From Pleionea litopenaei (lineage in GTDB: Bacteria > Pseudomonadota > Gammaproteobacteria > Enterobacterales > Kangiellaceae): a DNA stretch of 64,000 nucleotides. Position numbers and translations under genes: made by a program. The stretch is from assembly GCF_031198435.1 (NCBI RefSeq), contig NZ_CP133548.1:3444001-3508000 (forward strand), in the 5' to 3' direction. This document shows positions 33,215 to 42,290 of the stretch, in pieces; position 1 is the stretch's first letter; every line of letters starts with the position of its first letter. The notes beneath the pieces were generated by a model. It made no database searches and was not told the origin of the DNA. It was given only the letters and a program-made list of their open reading frames with translations.

Positions 33215-35943
33215 TGTCAATGTCATTTCTAAAACACACTACTTTTTATATTGCGCTATTAACACTTGTGAATGTCAGCTGCGACGACGCTCCTCCGTTA
33301 AATAATAATGCGTCAAGTCGTGCGTCAAACGTTAACGCCGCCATTCAAACCGTCTCAGAGAAAAATGTTTTAACTCAAACCAATGTTAATCTAGCTGATT
33401 TGACGCAAGAAAAGCTACATTCTGTTGCTCAGTCAATAGAGCTTAATTATCAAGTGATAGACAATCAGCCTGAAGGAGAATGCGCTTCAGAGTTCGCCGG
33501 AGGTCAATGTTTTAAATCAAAAATTACCATGTCTATTCCTGATGCACTGCATGGACAGCCATGGTCTATTTACTTTAGTCACATAGCGCCAGCGCGACGA
33601 TCTACGAATGATGGACTTGCTATTGAACATGTTAATGGTGATTTACATAGATTGTATCCGCTAAGAACGGCGACCGATAATAAAATAATCAGTGTTGTTT
33701 TTTATTCCGATTTTTGGCATTTATCTAATTCAGATATTATGCCCAATTATTTTATTGTTATTGAGGGCCTAAAACCTGAAGTGCTTGCAGTAACGGATGA
33801 GAAAAATAAAATATCGTTACAGGAAAATAACCGTTGGTTTTTTGCTGGTTTGCCGCAGAATGATAAATTCTTGAAGCGCGGAGATACTGACAATATTCAG
33901 ATCAGTGATGCACAATACTTATATCAACAATACAGCAATTTTAAAAATATAGACGAAGAACAATGGCGTAATAGAATTGTTCCCATGCCCAGTCAGATAC
34001 TCGATTTTAATGCTGATGCTCGATTGTTTTTAGGCAACGGAATTACCCTAAAGAAAAACGATTTTAAGGCGAATAGTGCAATGGTAAGTGTTGCCTTACA
34101 GAGGTTTCAACGACTGGGTGTACCCATTGTTGATGAGGGTGTTCCGGTATTTATCACCCATTTAAAGCCGACTAATAGCCATTCTCTCCTTGCTGATCAA
34201 TCGTATGAACTCTCCGTAGATAAAAGTAGCATTCATATTAAAGCAACAACAGCCACAGGTGCATTTTATGGATTAATGAGCGTTGCCGCGCTATTGGATA
34301 TTAATGACTTAAGTGTGACAGACATTTCCTTAAAAGATAAACCTAGATATTTATTTCGCGGTTTGCATATCGATGTTGCAAGAAATTTTCACCAAAAAGA
34401 ATTGCTGTATAAAATAATTGAGCAAATGGCGGCGTATAAATTAAATAAACTGCATTTGCACTTGGGTGACGACGAAGGTTGGCGCGTCGAAATTCCTACT
34501 TTGCCTGAACTAACTCAAATTGCTTCAAAACGATGTTTTGATTTAGCCGAAGATAATTGTCTATTGCCACAATTAGGGAGTGGACCTAATGCAGACACTT
34601 CAGTTAATGGATATTTCAGCGAGTTAGAATATAAAAGTATTTTGCAGTATGCCGATGCTCATCAAATCGAAGTGATCCCTTCATTCGACATGCCTGGTCA
34701 TTCGCGAGCGGCAGTAAAAGCAATGGAAGCACGTTATCGAAAGTTGATGACAGAAGGAAAGCCAGAAAGAGCCAAGGAGTTTTTGTTGACGGATTTATCC
34801 GATACCAGTATCTATGAATCGGTTCAGTATTATCACGACAATACCATTAATGTTTGTTTGCCGTCATCGTATAAATTTGTTTATGAAGTCATTTCTGAAA
34901 TTGCTCGTATGCACAAAGAAGCCGGAACGCCTTTACGTCGCTATCATATTGGTGCTGATGAAACGGCTGGGGCATGGAAAAATTCTCCACAGTGCCAGAA
35001 CTTTATACAGGAACACTCAGAGATTGAAAAACCTGAACAATTAACAGGCTATTTTATTGAGACCGTGGCTCAACATTTAGCTGAGCGGGGAATTATCGCT
35101 GCAGGCTGGAGCGATGGAATGAAGTTAACTCACACAAAAAATATGCCAGAACCAACACAAGTGAATGATTGGTCCGCATTGTTTTGGCAGGGGCATAAAA
35201 CCACTCATGACTTAATCAATCGTGGTTGGCAAGTGGTGGCTTCGAACCCTGATGTGACGTATTTTGATTTTCCTTATGAAGTAGACCCAGAAGAGCCTGG
35301 TTATTATTGGGGATCGCGACGTACGAATACTCAAAAGGTCTTTCAGTTTATGCCTGATAATTTGCCCGCAATGGCGGAAGTTTGGCGTGATCGTTCGGGC
35401 AATCGCTACCAAGCCGATGATCGTAGTTCAAAAGAACATCAGCCAATTAAAAATGGATTAAAACTGTATGGAGTACAAGGGCAGTTTTGGAGTGAGTCGA
35501 TCAGAGATGACACTTTAGTTGAGTACATGTTATTCCCGCGATTACTCGCATTATCTGAAAGAGCTTGGCATAAAGCAGACTGGGAGTTGGAATATGATCA
35601 TCATGGGCGTCTTTACTCAAGCGACACCAGTTATTTTGATCAGCAACGCAAAAAGCAACGAGATAAGGATTGGCGTGTTTTTGCTGCGACACTGGGTCAT
35701 AAGGAATTACGCAAACTGGCGAAGTTGGACATTGATTTTCGCATTCCTACGGTGGGCGCGGTGCTGAAATCCGACAAGCTATATTATCGTACGGCGTTTC
35801 CAGGATTTGATATTGAAGTTAAACAGCCCGACAGTGATGAGTGGACGTTGATTCATCCCAACATGTCCGTTACTTCCGGTACTTTGGTTCGCGCAGTTCA
35901 TCGTGCAACGCAACGAGTTGGCCGCTCAATCGCAGTTAATTAA
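33214..35943 (+). CDS. GH20 beta-N-acetylhexosaminidase (chitobiase-like)
   Basis: The 909-residue enzyme has a lipoprotein-like N-terminus (hydrophobic core, then VSC near residue 23), a carbohydrate-binding chitobiase N-terminal domain (about 50-180), a GH20 N-terminal domain (about 260-370), the catalytic TIM barrel (about 385-830) with RGLHIDVARNFH and the acid pair D582-E583 in HIGADETAGAW, and a small C-terminal chitobiase domain. GH20 enzymes remove terminal GlcNAc by substrate-assisted catalysis, here most likely from chito-oligosaccharides in the periplasm. The lipobox is imperfect (Asn at -3) and Asp at +2 would favour inner-membrane retention in E. coli. It overlaps the upstream gene by one base. 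Confidence 0.92.
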   Translation: MSMSFLKHTTFYIALLTLVNVSCDDAPPLNNNASSRASNVNAAIQTVSEKNVLTQTNVNLADLTQEKLHSVAQSIELNYQVIDNQPEGECASEFAGGQCFKSKITMSIPDALHGQPWSIYFSHIAPARRSTNDGLAIEHVNGDLHRLYPLRTATDNKIISVVFYSDFWHLSNSDIMPNYFIVIEGLKPEVLAVTDEKNKISLQENNRWFFAGLPQNDKFLKRGDTDNIQISDAQYLYQQYSNFKNIDEEQWRNRIVPMPSQILDFNADARLFLGNGITLKKNDFKANSAMVSVALQRFQRLGVPIVDEGVPVFITHLKPTNSHSLLADQSYELSVDKSSIHIKATTATGAFYGLMSVAALLDINDLSVTDISLKDKPRYLFRGLHIDVARNFHQKELLYKIIEQMAAYKLNKLHLHLGDDEGWRVEIPTLPELTQIASKRCFDLAEDNCLLPQLGSGPNADTSVNGYFSELEYKSILQYADAHQIEVIPSFDMPGHSRAAVKAMEARYRKLMTEGKPERAKEFLLTDLSDTSIYESVQYYHDNTINVCLPSSYKFVYEVISEIARMHKEAGTPLRRYHIGADETAGAWKNSPQCQNFIQEHSEIEKPEQLTGYFIETVAQHLAERGIIAAGWSDGMKLTHTKNMPEPTQVNDWSALFWQGHKTTHDLINRGWQVVASNPDVTYFDFPYEVDPEEPGYYWGSRRTNTQKVFQFMPDNLPAMAEVWRDRSGNRYQADDRSSKEHQPIKNGLKLYGVQGQFWSESIRDDTLVEYMLFPRLLALSERAWHKADWELEYDHHGRLYSSDTSYFDQQRKKQRDKDWRVFAATLGHKELRKLAKLDIDFRIPTVGAVLKSDKLYYRTAFPGFDIEVKQPDSDEWTLIHPNMSVTSGTLVRAVHRATQRVGRSIAVN

Positions 35944-36015
35944 TCGACCCCTTGTCGGTAAGATTGGCTTAATCAGTACCAAAACTTGCGATAATTGTTC
36001 AAGGATAATAAAAAT

Positions 36016-36037
36016 AAAATGACAGCGCTGTCATTTT
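36016..36037. promoter_or_regulatory. NagR operator 3 (nagK operon)
   Basis: The core TGACAGCGCTGTCA (36020-36033) is flanked by AAAA and TTTT, making a 22-base perfect palindrome 77 bases before nagK. It is identical in core to operator 1 and indicates that both operons belong to one regulon. Confidence 0.9.
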
Positions 36038-36113
36038 GCGGTAGGGTAAGCCAATATCATTTAAATGAAGATGACATTTAAAAAATTAAACACAGATTTT
36101 GCTAGGAAATTGA

Positions 36114-36980
36114 ATGGCTGCGGAAGACGAATTATTTATCGGAGTTGACGGAGGTGGTACGAAATGTAAAGCCGTTGTTTACTCCGAAAAAGATGGAATT
36201 TTAGGTGAAGCCCGCTCCGGGCCAGCCAACCCTTTTCAAGACTTTGAGCTTGCGACCAAGTCCATTTGTGAAGCCGCTTACCAAGCTGTTTTGCAAGCGG
36301 GAATGTGTTTCCGTGATATGTCCAATATGCGCGCGGGGCTTGGTTTAGCTGGTGTGAATATTCCAGACATAATGAATAAAATGCAGCACTGGAACAGTCC
36401 CTTTCGCTCTCACGTGGTGACGACCGACTTGAACATTGCTTTGTTAGGCGCGCACGGCGGTGAAGATGGTGCCGTGATTATTGCTGGAACAGGTTCATGT
36501 GGCTATGCAAAAGTCGCTGAACAGTCGTTATTAATCGGCGCGCACGGCTTTCCGCATGGTGATAAAGGAAGTGGTTCATGGATTGGTTTAAAGGCGGTTC
36601 AACACAGTTTATTAGTGAGCGATAAACTTGAACAAGAAAGTGCTTTAAGTCGCGAACTCAAAATTACCGATCCGATTGCCTTTGTTAAAGATTTATCCGG
36701 TAAGCCACCTCGTTATTACGCAAAGTTAGCGCCCGCTGTTTTTGTTGCGGCAGCGGAACATGATCCGGTTGCCATTTCAATTCTTCGAGAGGCCGGAGAT
36801 TATTTGTCGGCAGTGGCGCGACGTTTGCTCACTCTCAACCCTCCGGCTTTGTCGATGATAGGAGGCATTGCCGATCGAATTACTCCCTGGTTAGCCCCTG
36901 ATGTTTCTTCTGCCGTTTGCCAAGCAAAGCTCTCGCCGGAGTTAGGGGCTATTCTTTTTCTAAAAAGTCAGGAGCATTAA
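36114..36980 (+). CDS. nagK: N-acetylglucosamine kinase (BadF/BadG-type ATPase)
   Basis: The 288-residue protein has the ASKHA-fold phosphate loop DGGGTKCKA (12-20), a second loop IIAGTGSCGYA and KGSGSWIGLKAV, as in the BadF/BadG/BcrA family that includes GlcNAc kinases of marine gammaproteobacteria. It would phosphorylate GlcNAc to GlcNAc-6-phosphate in the cytoplasm. AGGAAA precedes the start, and it heads the operon controlled by NagR operator 3, followed directly by nagB-II and nagA. Confidence 0.92.
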   Translation: MAAEDELFIGVDGGGTKCKAVVYSEKDGILGEARSGPANPFQDFELATKSICEAAYQAVLQAGMCFRDMSNMRAGLGLAGVNIPDIMNKMQHWNSPFRSHVVTTDLNIALLGAHGGEDGAVIIAGTGSCGYAKVAEQSLLIGAHGFPHGDKGSGSWIGLKAVQHSLLVSDKLEQESALSRELKITDPIAFVKDLSGKPPRYYAKLAPAVFVAAAEHDPVAISILREAGDYLSAVARRLLTLNPPALSMIGGIADRITPWLAPDVSSAVCQAKLSPELGAILFLKSQEH

Positions 36981-36981
36981 A

Positions 36982-37977
36982 ATGACATTGTCACTGATGC
37001 GTCGCGAAACGTTCGAGACTTCCTCAAGAGTCAAGCTACAACAAGAAGACAGTGAAAATTTCGCGACCGTTGCAAATGAAATTAAATCATGGTCTCCGGA
37101 ATTTATTATGATTGTTGCCAGAGGCTCTTCTGATCATGCTGGAGTTTTTGCTAAGTACTTGTTCGAAGTTGAGCTTGGAATTCCAACCATGTCGGCTGCG
37201 TTATCTGTATCGAGTATTTACCAGAAAACCTTGAAGCTTTCACGAGCTTTAGTGATCGTTATTTCCCAATCTGGTCAGAGCCCAGATTTGCTAGCTCAGG
37301 TTGCGAGTGCACATGCGGGGGGCGCAAAAATTTTGGCATTGGTTAACGACCAAACTTCACCGATTGTCAGGCAGGCAGATTGGTCTATTCCATTAAATGC
37401 AGGCGCTGAGCGCTCTGTAGCGGCGACCAAAAGTTACCTGTGTACGTTAAGCGCATTGCTGCGCTTAGTTGCCAATTGGAATAATGATGCTCAGCTCATG
37501 AACGCATTGAACGAGCTACCGCATGAGTTAGGTATTGAAAGTAAAAATTCCGCACAAATTCGCCATCAAGCGTTCAAAGAAATGGGCAACTGTGTGGTGA
37601 TTGGCCGAGGTTTTGGCTACGCTATCGCCAAAGAAATGGCGCTCAAAATAAAAGAGGTTTGTGGAATTCATGCTGAGGCATTTAGTAGCGCTGAATTTTT
37701 ACATGGTCCGGTGACGTTGGCTGCGGGTAAAATTACTTTACTTGCAGTGAATGTCGAAGATGAAGCATTATCGAGTCATCTTGCCGCAGTCGAAGATTTT
37801 TCGTCAAGAGGAGCGAGGGTCATTTCTCTTGTGCAATCTACGGCAAGTGCTCACAAGAGAATCAACCCACTTTTAGTGTTGCTAAGATTTTATTTAGATA
37901 TAGAACAAATTGCCTCCGCCGATGGACGTAATCCCGATCAACCGATTGGCTTGAAAAAAGTGACGGAGACACTTTAG
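36982..37977 (+). CDS. nagB-II: Glucosamine-6-phosphate deaminase, SIS-domain type
   Basis: The 331-residue protein has two SIS (sugar isomerase) domains: ARGSSDHAGVFAKYLFE with VISQSGQSPDL, then VIGRGFGYAIAKEMALKIKEV with AEAFSSAEFLHGP. It lacks the glutaminase domain of GlmS, the pattern of the non-orthologous deaminase NagB-II of Shewanella and relatives. It would convert GlcN-6-phosphate to fructose-6-phosphate and ammonia. The start lies one base after nagK with AGGAG upstream. The classic NagB is not needed in this locus. Confidence 0.9.
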   Translation: MTLSLMRRETFETSSRVKLQQEDSENFATVANEIKSWSPEFIMIVARGSSDHAGVFAKYLFEVELGIPTMSAALSVSSIYQKTLKLSRALVIVISQSGQSPDLLAQVASAHAGGAKILALVNDQTSPIVRQADWSIPLNAGAERSVAATKSYLCTLSALLRLVANWNNDAQLMNALNELPHELGIESKNSAQIRHQAFKEMGNCVVIGRGFGYAIAKEMALKIKEVCGIHAEAFSSAEFLHGPVTLAAGKITLLAVNVEDEALSSHLAAVEDFSSRGARVISLVQSTASAHKRINPLLVLLRFYLDIEQIASADGRNPDQPIGLKKVTETL

Positions 37978-39188
37978 TGTTTCAATCATTGAGAAGAAAT
38001 TTAGGCTTTCAAAATGAGTCTCAGAAGCAGTCTATGGAACAAAAATATTTTATTAAACATTTATTTACCGGTGAGCGTTGGCTTGAAAATGCGGTATTGG
38101 TGACGACAAACGGAAAGGTGTCGGTACTCACCGATGATCCGATTGAAGTAGCGGCCGCTAAAAACAAACCGATGATTGAATATTTAGAGACCGTCATACC
38201 TGGCTTTATTGATATTCAGGTGAATGGCGGCGGTGGAGAATTGTTTAATCAAAATCCGAGTGTTAATGCGCTGGAGAGCATTGCGGCGACTCATCAGCGA
38301 TTTGGAACAACGAGTTGGTTACCAACGGTGATTACTGATCAATTTGAGACCATGGAGCGAGCCGCAAACGCAGTTGCGGAGGCTCGTAAAAATCCACGAT
38401 TGGGCATTTTGGGTGTGCATTTTGAAGGTCCTGGAATCGCGACAAGCAAGAAGGGAGCGCACAGCCAAGGGTTAATTCGAGCGCTAGAACGTGCGGAGTT
38501 AGAGTTATTTACGCGCGATGATCTTGGGGTAGTGGTCGTGACTCTTGCACCAGAAACCGTACCTGCTGATCAAATCGAATGGTTAACACAGCGCGGCGTT
38601 ATTGTCTGCTTAGGGCACAGTAATGCAAATGCGGATGAAGTCATTAAAGCGATTCACTCTGGTGCGAAAGGGTTCACTCATTTATTCAATGCGATGTCTC
38701 CTTTAACCTCAAGAGAGCCTGGAATGGTTGGTGTCGCTTTACACAGCGAGAAGACTTTTTGCGGCATAATTGTCGACGGTTTTCATGTTCATCCGCTCGC
38801 CATTTCGTTAGCTTATCGATTAAAAACCGCTAATCGTTTGATATTGGTTACTGATGCTATGGCGCCAACAGGTACTGACCTCAAACGGGTTGAATTTTTT
38901 GATCGTGAAATCGTAAGAGATGGCGATCGATTAACATCGACGACAGGAGAGCTAGCCGGTTCTGTACTGACGATGAATCAAGCCTTTATTAATGCGATGG
39001 AATGGCTCGATATACCCATAGAAATGGTCAGCACTATGAGTGCCAAAACGCCGGCGACTTTCCTGGGAATCGAACAGGAATATGGTCACCTTGAAGTAGG
39101 ATGCCATGCAAATTTCATTGCCTTAGACAGCAACTTTCGTGTGTTATCGACCTGGGTGATGGCTAACAATGTGTATACAAAACAATAA
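37977..39188 (+). CDS. nagA: N-acetylglucosamine-6-phosphate deacetylase
   Basis: The 403-residue amidohydrolase carries HFEGPG with the metal-binding glutamate, GHSNANADEV and the second metal-ligand region GFTHLFNAM, and the catalytic-aspartate motif TDAMAPTG. It removes acetate from GlcNAc-6-phosphate before deamination. The first in-frame start is GTG 37977, overlapping the nagB-II stop (TAGTG) with CGGAGA (37964-37969) well placed. Family alignment would also accept ATG 38034, which gives the more typical 384-residue length. I keep the GTG because of the ribosome site and the overlap. Confidence 0.93.
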   Translation: MFQSLRRNLGFQNESQKQSMEQKYFIKHLFTGERWLENAVLVTTNGKVSVLTDDPIEVAAAKNKPMIEYLETVIPGFIDIQVNGGGGELFNQNPSVNALESIAATHQRFGTTSWLPTVITDQFETMERAANAVAEARKNPRLGILGVHFEGPGIATSKKGAHSQGLIRALERAELELFTRDDLGVVVVTLAPETVPADQIEWLTQRGVIVCLGHSNANADEVIKAIHSGAKGFTHLFNAMSPLTSREPGMVGVALHSEKTFCGIIVDGFHVHPLAISLAYRLKTANRLILVTDAMAPTGTDLKRVEFFDREIVRDGDRLTSTTGELAGSVLTMNQAFINAMEWLDIPIEMVSTMSAKTPATFLGIEQEYGHLEVGCHANFIALDSNFRVLSTWVMANNVYTKQ

Positions 39189-39209
39189 AATGAAAAGTAG
39201 AGGGTAGGC

Positions 39210-40985
39210 ATGGAACAAGCATTTTCGTTAAGTTGGATCGATTATTCGATCATTCTAGTATTCATACTTTTCATCACGTGTTTAGGTTTGTACTTCAGCA
39301 AGCGAGCGAGTAACAGTACCAGCGACTTCTTTTTAGGCGGCCGTAGTTTGCCTTGGTGGCTTGCTGGTACATCGATGGTTGCTACAACCTTTGCGGCTGA
39401 TACGCCTCTCGCAGTCACAGAGCTTATTCGGCAAAGTGGTATTGCCGGAAACTGGATGTGGTGGAACATGTTGGCCGGAGGTATGTTGACGACTTTTTTC
39501 TTTGCGCGCTACTGGCGTCGAGCCAATATACTGACCGATGTAGAGCTCATTAATATTCGTTATTCAGGTAAAGAAGCGCGATTTCTGCGCGGTTTTAGGG
39601 CGCTGTACATGGGGCTGTTTATTAACGCTCTGGTTATTTCATGGGTAAATCTGGCCCTAATTACATTGCTGCAAGTCTTCTTTGGAATTTCTCCCGAACA
39701 ATCACTGTGGTATGCCTTAGGAGCGATGCTCGTGGTTTATTTGTATTCGGGTTTTTCTGGTTTACTCGGTGTAGTGTATACCGATTTTGTGCAGTTTATT
39801 ATCGCGATGACGGGCAGTATTATTTTGGCCTTTTTAGTGGTGAACTCTGAGCAAATTGGCGGTATTGATGGTTTGAAACAGCAGCTGCCAAGCGAAGCCT
39901 TGAGCTTCTTCCCTGCCATAGGTCAAGAGCAATCGGGAGGAACCTTATTGGTTCTTGGTTTGGGCAGTTTCTTAGCGATGATTTTATTGCCGTGGTGGAA
40001 CAGTTGGTACCCAGGTGCCGAACCTGGCGGTGGTGGTTATGTTGCTCAAAGAATGATGAGTGCAAAAGACGAGAAAAATGCCGTGTATGCGAATCTTTAT
40101 TTTCAAATTGCACATTATTGTATTCGTCCTTGGCCATGGGTGTTAGTTGGCTTAAGTGCCTTAGTACTCTACCCAGACTTATCTGAAGCTCGAATGGGTT
40201 ACGTGTTGGCTATGAAAGATTATTTGCCTGAAGGATTTCGAGGCTTATTGTTAGCCGCTTTTTTTGCCGCTTATATGAGTACAACCGCTTCGCAATTAAA
40301 CTGGGGAGCCAGTTATATTATTAATGATTTTTATCGTCCATTTATAAAATCTGATGCGAGCGAAAAGCAACTCGTTATGACTTCTCGAGTGGCTGTTTTT
40401 GTCATGATCTTAGTCGCGCTTTTTGTGACTTCTAAAGTGGAGTCTATCGCGGGTGTCTGGAATTTCTTATTGCAAACTGGGGCGGGTTTAGGTCTAGTTT
40501 TGATATTGCGTTGGTATTGGTGGCGAGTCAGTGCGTGGAGTGAAATTGCGGCTACCATTGCACCTTTTGTCGGCTATTCTTTAACTCAGTTTGTGTTAGC
40601 GCCATACGTCGATGAATCTTGGGGAAAACCGATCATTGAAGACCCGAGTGGATTTGTATTTACTTTAGTATTTACCGCGTTCGTCTGGATTTCGGTAACC
40701 TTTCTGACGCCTGCAACCGACTCAGAAACGTTACAAAGTTTTTATGATCGAATTAAGCCTGCCGGAAACTGGGGGACTTTTGCCGAGAAATCTGAGCAAA
40801 AATCAAATCTAACCTTGTTGTTCGTCTGTTGGATCAGTGCCATAGCAATGGCTTACAGTATCTTGTTTACAACGGGTTCTTTGGTCTTTAAAGAATGGTG
40901 GAATGCGGCTGGGTATTTTAGTGTCTTTGTGGTTTCAGTGGTGATGGTCAAATATTTCTCAGCCAAGGTTAAGATTTTTGAGTAA
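39210..40985 (+). CDS. Sodium:solute symporter (SSS family), probable GlcNAc transporter
   Basis: The 591-residue protein has 13-14 predicted membrane helices and the SSS pattern, including the DFFLGGRSLPWWLAGTSMVATTFAADTP loop and late GAGLGLVLILRWYWWR. It lies between nagA and nagX with AGAGGG before its start. Proteins of this kind import sugars with sodium. Since no MFS-type NagP is present in the locus, the symporter is the likely GlcNAc or chitobiose importer across the inner membrane. Substrate is inferred from context only. Confidence 0.85.
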   Translation: MEQAFSLSWIDYSIILVFILFITCLGLYFSKRASNSTSDFFLGGRSLPWWLAGTSMVATTFAADTPLAVTELIRQSGIAGNWMWWNMLAGGMLTTFFFARYWRRANILTDVELINIRYSGKEARFLRGFRALYMGLFINALVISWVNLALITLLQVFFGISPEQSLWYALGAMLVVYLYSGFSGLLGVVYTDFVQFIIAMTGSIILAFLVVNSEQIGGIDGLKQQLPSEALSFFPAIGQEQSGGTLLVLGLGSFLAMILLPWWNSWYPGAEPGGGGYVAQRMMSAKDEKNAVYANLYFQIAHYCIRPWPWVLVGLSALVLYPDLSEARMGYVLAMKDYLPEGFRGLLLAAFFAAYMSTTASQLNWGASYIINDFYRPFIKSDASEKQLVMTSRVAVFVMILVALFVTSKVESIAGVWNFLLQTGAGLGLVLILRWYWWRVSAWSEIAATIAPFVGYSLTQFVLAPYVDESWGKPIIEDPSGFVFTLVFTAFVWISVTFLTPATDSETLQSFYDRIKPAGNWGTFAEKSEQKSNLTLLFVCWISAIAMAYSILFTTGSLVFKEWWNAAGYFSVFVVSVVMVKYFSAKVKIFE

Positions 40986-41011
40986 CGATTTGATCAGAGA
41001 AAGTTTTGGGA

Positions 41012-42127
41012 ATGAGTATTCAAAATAACCGCGTACTGGCTATTGATCTCGTGCGTGGTTTTATCATGTTTTGGATCATCGGTGGCGACCAAATTTTTAA
41101 AGCGATAGGAACTTTTAATCCGCATGTATTGGTGTCCTTTCTCGATCGGCAAATGCAGCACAGTGAATGGCATGGTTTAACTTTCTACGATTTAATCTTT
41201 CCGTGTTTTATTTTTTTAAGCGGCGTGAGCTTGGGGTTAAGACCACAGCAGATTCAGCGGCTATCTGTCGACGTTCGAAGCCGACTTTATCAACAATCCT
41301 TACGTCGATTTGGACTATTAGTTTTACTCGGTATCGTATACAACCACGGTTGGGGCGTTGGTATTCCGAACAGCTTTGATGACATTCGCTACGCCAGTGT
41401 TCTCGCTAAAATAGCTGTCGCGTGGTTAGTGTCTGCGATGGTTGTTTGGCATTGCACAATGCGCGGCCAAATTTGGTTTTTAATCGGCCTTGTCTGCCTC
41501 TATGGCCTTTTACAGCATAGTGTTTCAAATCTTGGTTGGGTAACCAATTATTCGGCTGAAAACTCACTCAATACTTGGATGGACCAGCATTATCTTCCAG
41601 GAGTGTTCTATCAATCTAATCATCTCGATTCAGAGGGATTGCTGGGTAATATAGGCTCAATTATTAATGCATTGATCGGCGCAATAATTTCTCAGCTGGT
41701 TTTTAGAGAAGGTGCTTCGAACAAGTTAAAGCTAGCGCAACTATTGATATTTTCGATGATTTCTTTGAATCTTGGTTGGTTCTTATCGATTTGGATTCCT
41801 GTGAACAAGATTTTGTGGACCGTTTCGTTTGCACTCTTTTCAAGTGGTTACTGCATTCTTATGTTAGCAGCGGCCCTAGTCATTAGTGATGTATTAAAGT
41901 TACGAGCATTGACGGTCTTTTTCTCCGTCATCGGATTCAACTCTATTGCTATTTATCTATCTACTTCTCTGTTTGATTGGCACTATCTTGAAAGCAGTTT
42001 GTTTGGCCAATGGATTGTTATTCTTCCCGCCATTTTACAGCCGTTCGCCTGGGTTTTAGTCGCCATTACGATTAAGTGGCTGCTGTTAGCCTATTGCTAT
42101 GAAAAACGCTGGCGTTTAAAAGTTTAG
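41012..42127 (+). CDS. nagX: NagX-type inner-membrane protein (HGSNAT-like, DUF5009)
   Basis: The 371-residue protein has about ten membrane helices and the opening RVLAIDLVRGFIMFWIIGGDQIF, followed by HSEWHGLTFYDLIFPCFIFLSGVSLGL. This pattern is shared by heparan-alpha-glucosaminide N-acetyltransferase-like proteins and by NagX of GlcNAc loci. The conserved acidic and histidine residues of the first loops are present. Its role in GlcNAc use is not settled; acetylation or transport of amino sugars has been proposed. The frame begins with TTG 41006, but ATG 41012 is the likely start. Confidence 0.85.
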   Translation: MSIQNNRVLAIDLVRGFIMFWIIGGDQIFKAIGTFNPHVLVSFLDRQMQHSEWHGLTFYDLIFPCFIFLSGVSLGLRPQQIQRLSVDVRSRLYQQSLRRFGLLVLLGIVYNHGWGVGIPNSFDDIRYASVLAKIAVAWLVSAMVVWHCTMRGQIWFLIGLVCLYGLLQHSVSNLGWVTNYSAENSLNTWMDQHYLPGVFYQSNHLDSEGLLGNIGSIINALIGAIISQLVFREGASNKLKLAQLLIFSMISLNLGWFLSIWIPVNKILWTVSFALFSSGYCILMLAAALVISDVLKLRALTVFFSVIGFNSIAIYLSTSLFDWHYLESSLFGQWIVILPAILQPFAWVLVAITIKWLLLAYCYEKRWRLKV

Positions 42128-42189
42128 CTATACAATTTCTTCAGTTGCTAACCGAACCATTGTTGCTACGTAGGCGAAAGACATGTTTA

Positions 42190-42205
42190 GTGGTAATATT
42201 GCCAC
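42190..42205. promoter_or_regulatory. Inverted repeat upstream of nagR
   Basis: GTGGTAATATTGCCAC is a palindrome except for one T/C position and lies 86 bases before the nagR start. It does not match the NagR operator, so any autoregulatory role would be through another protein. Confidence 0.4.
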
Positions 42206-42290
42206 CTATACAACACCTCAACAATCGCGCGAACAAGACAAGCAAGCGTTGATGTTGCATTGACGAGTTAGGATTAGGACTGAATATTTT

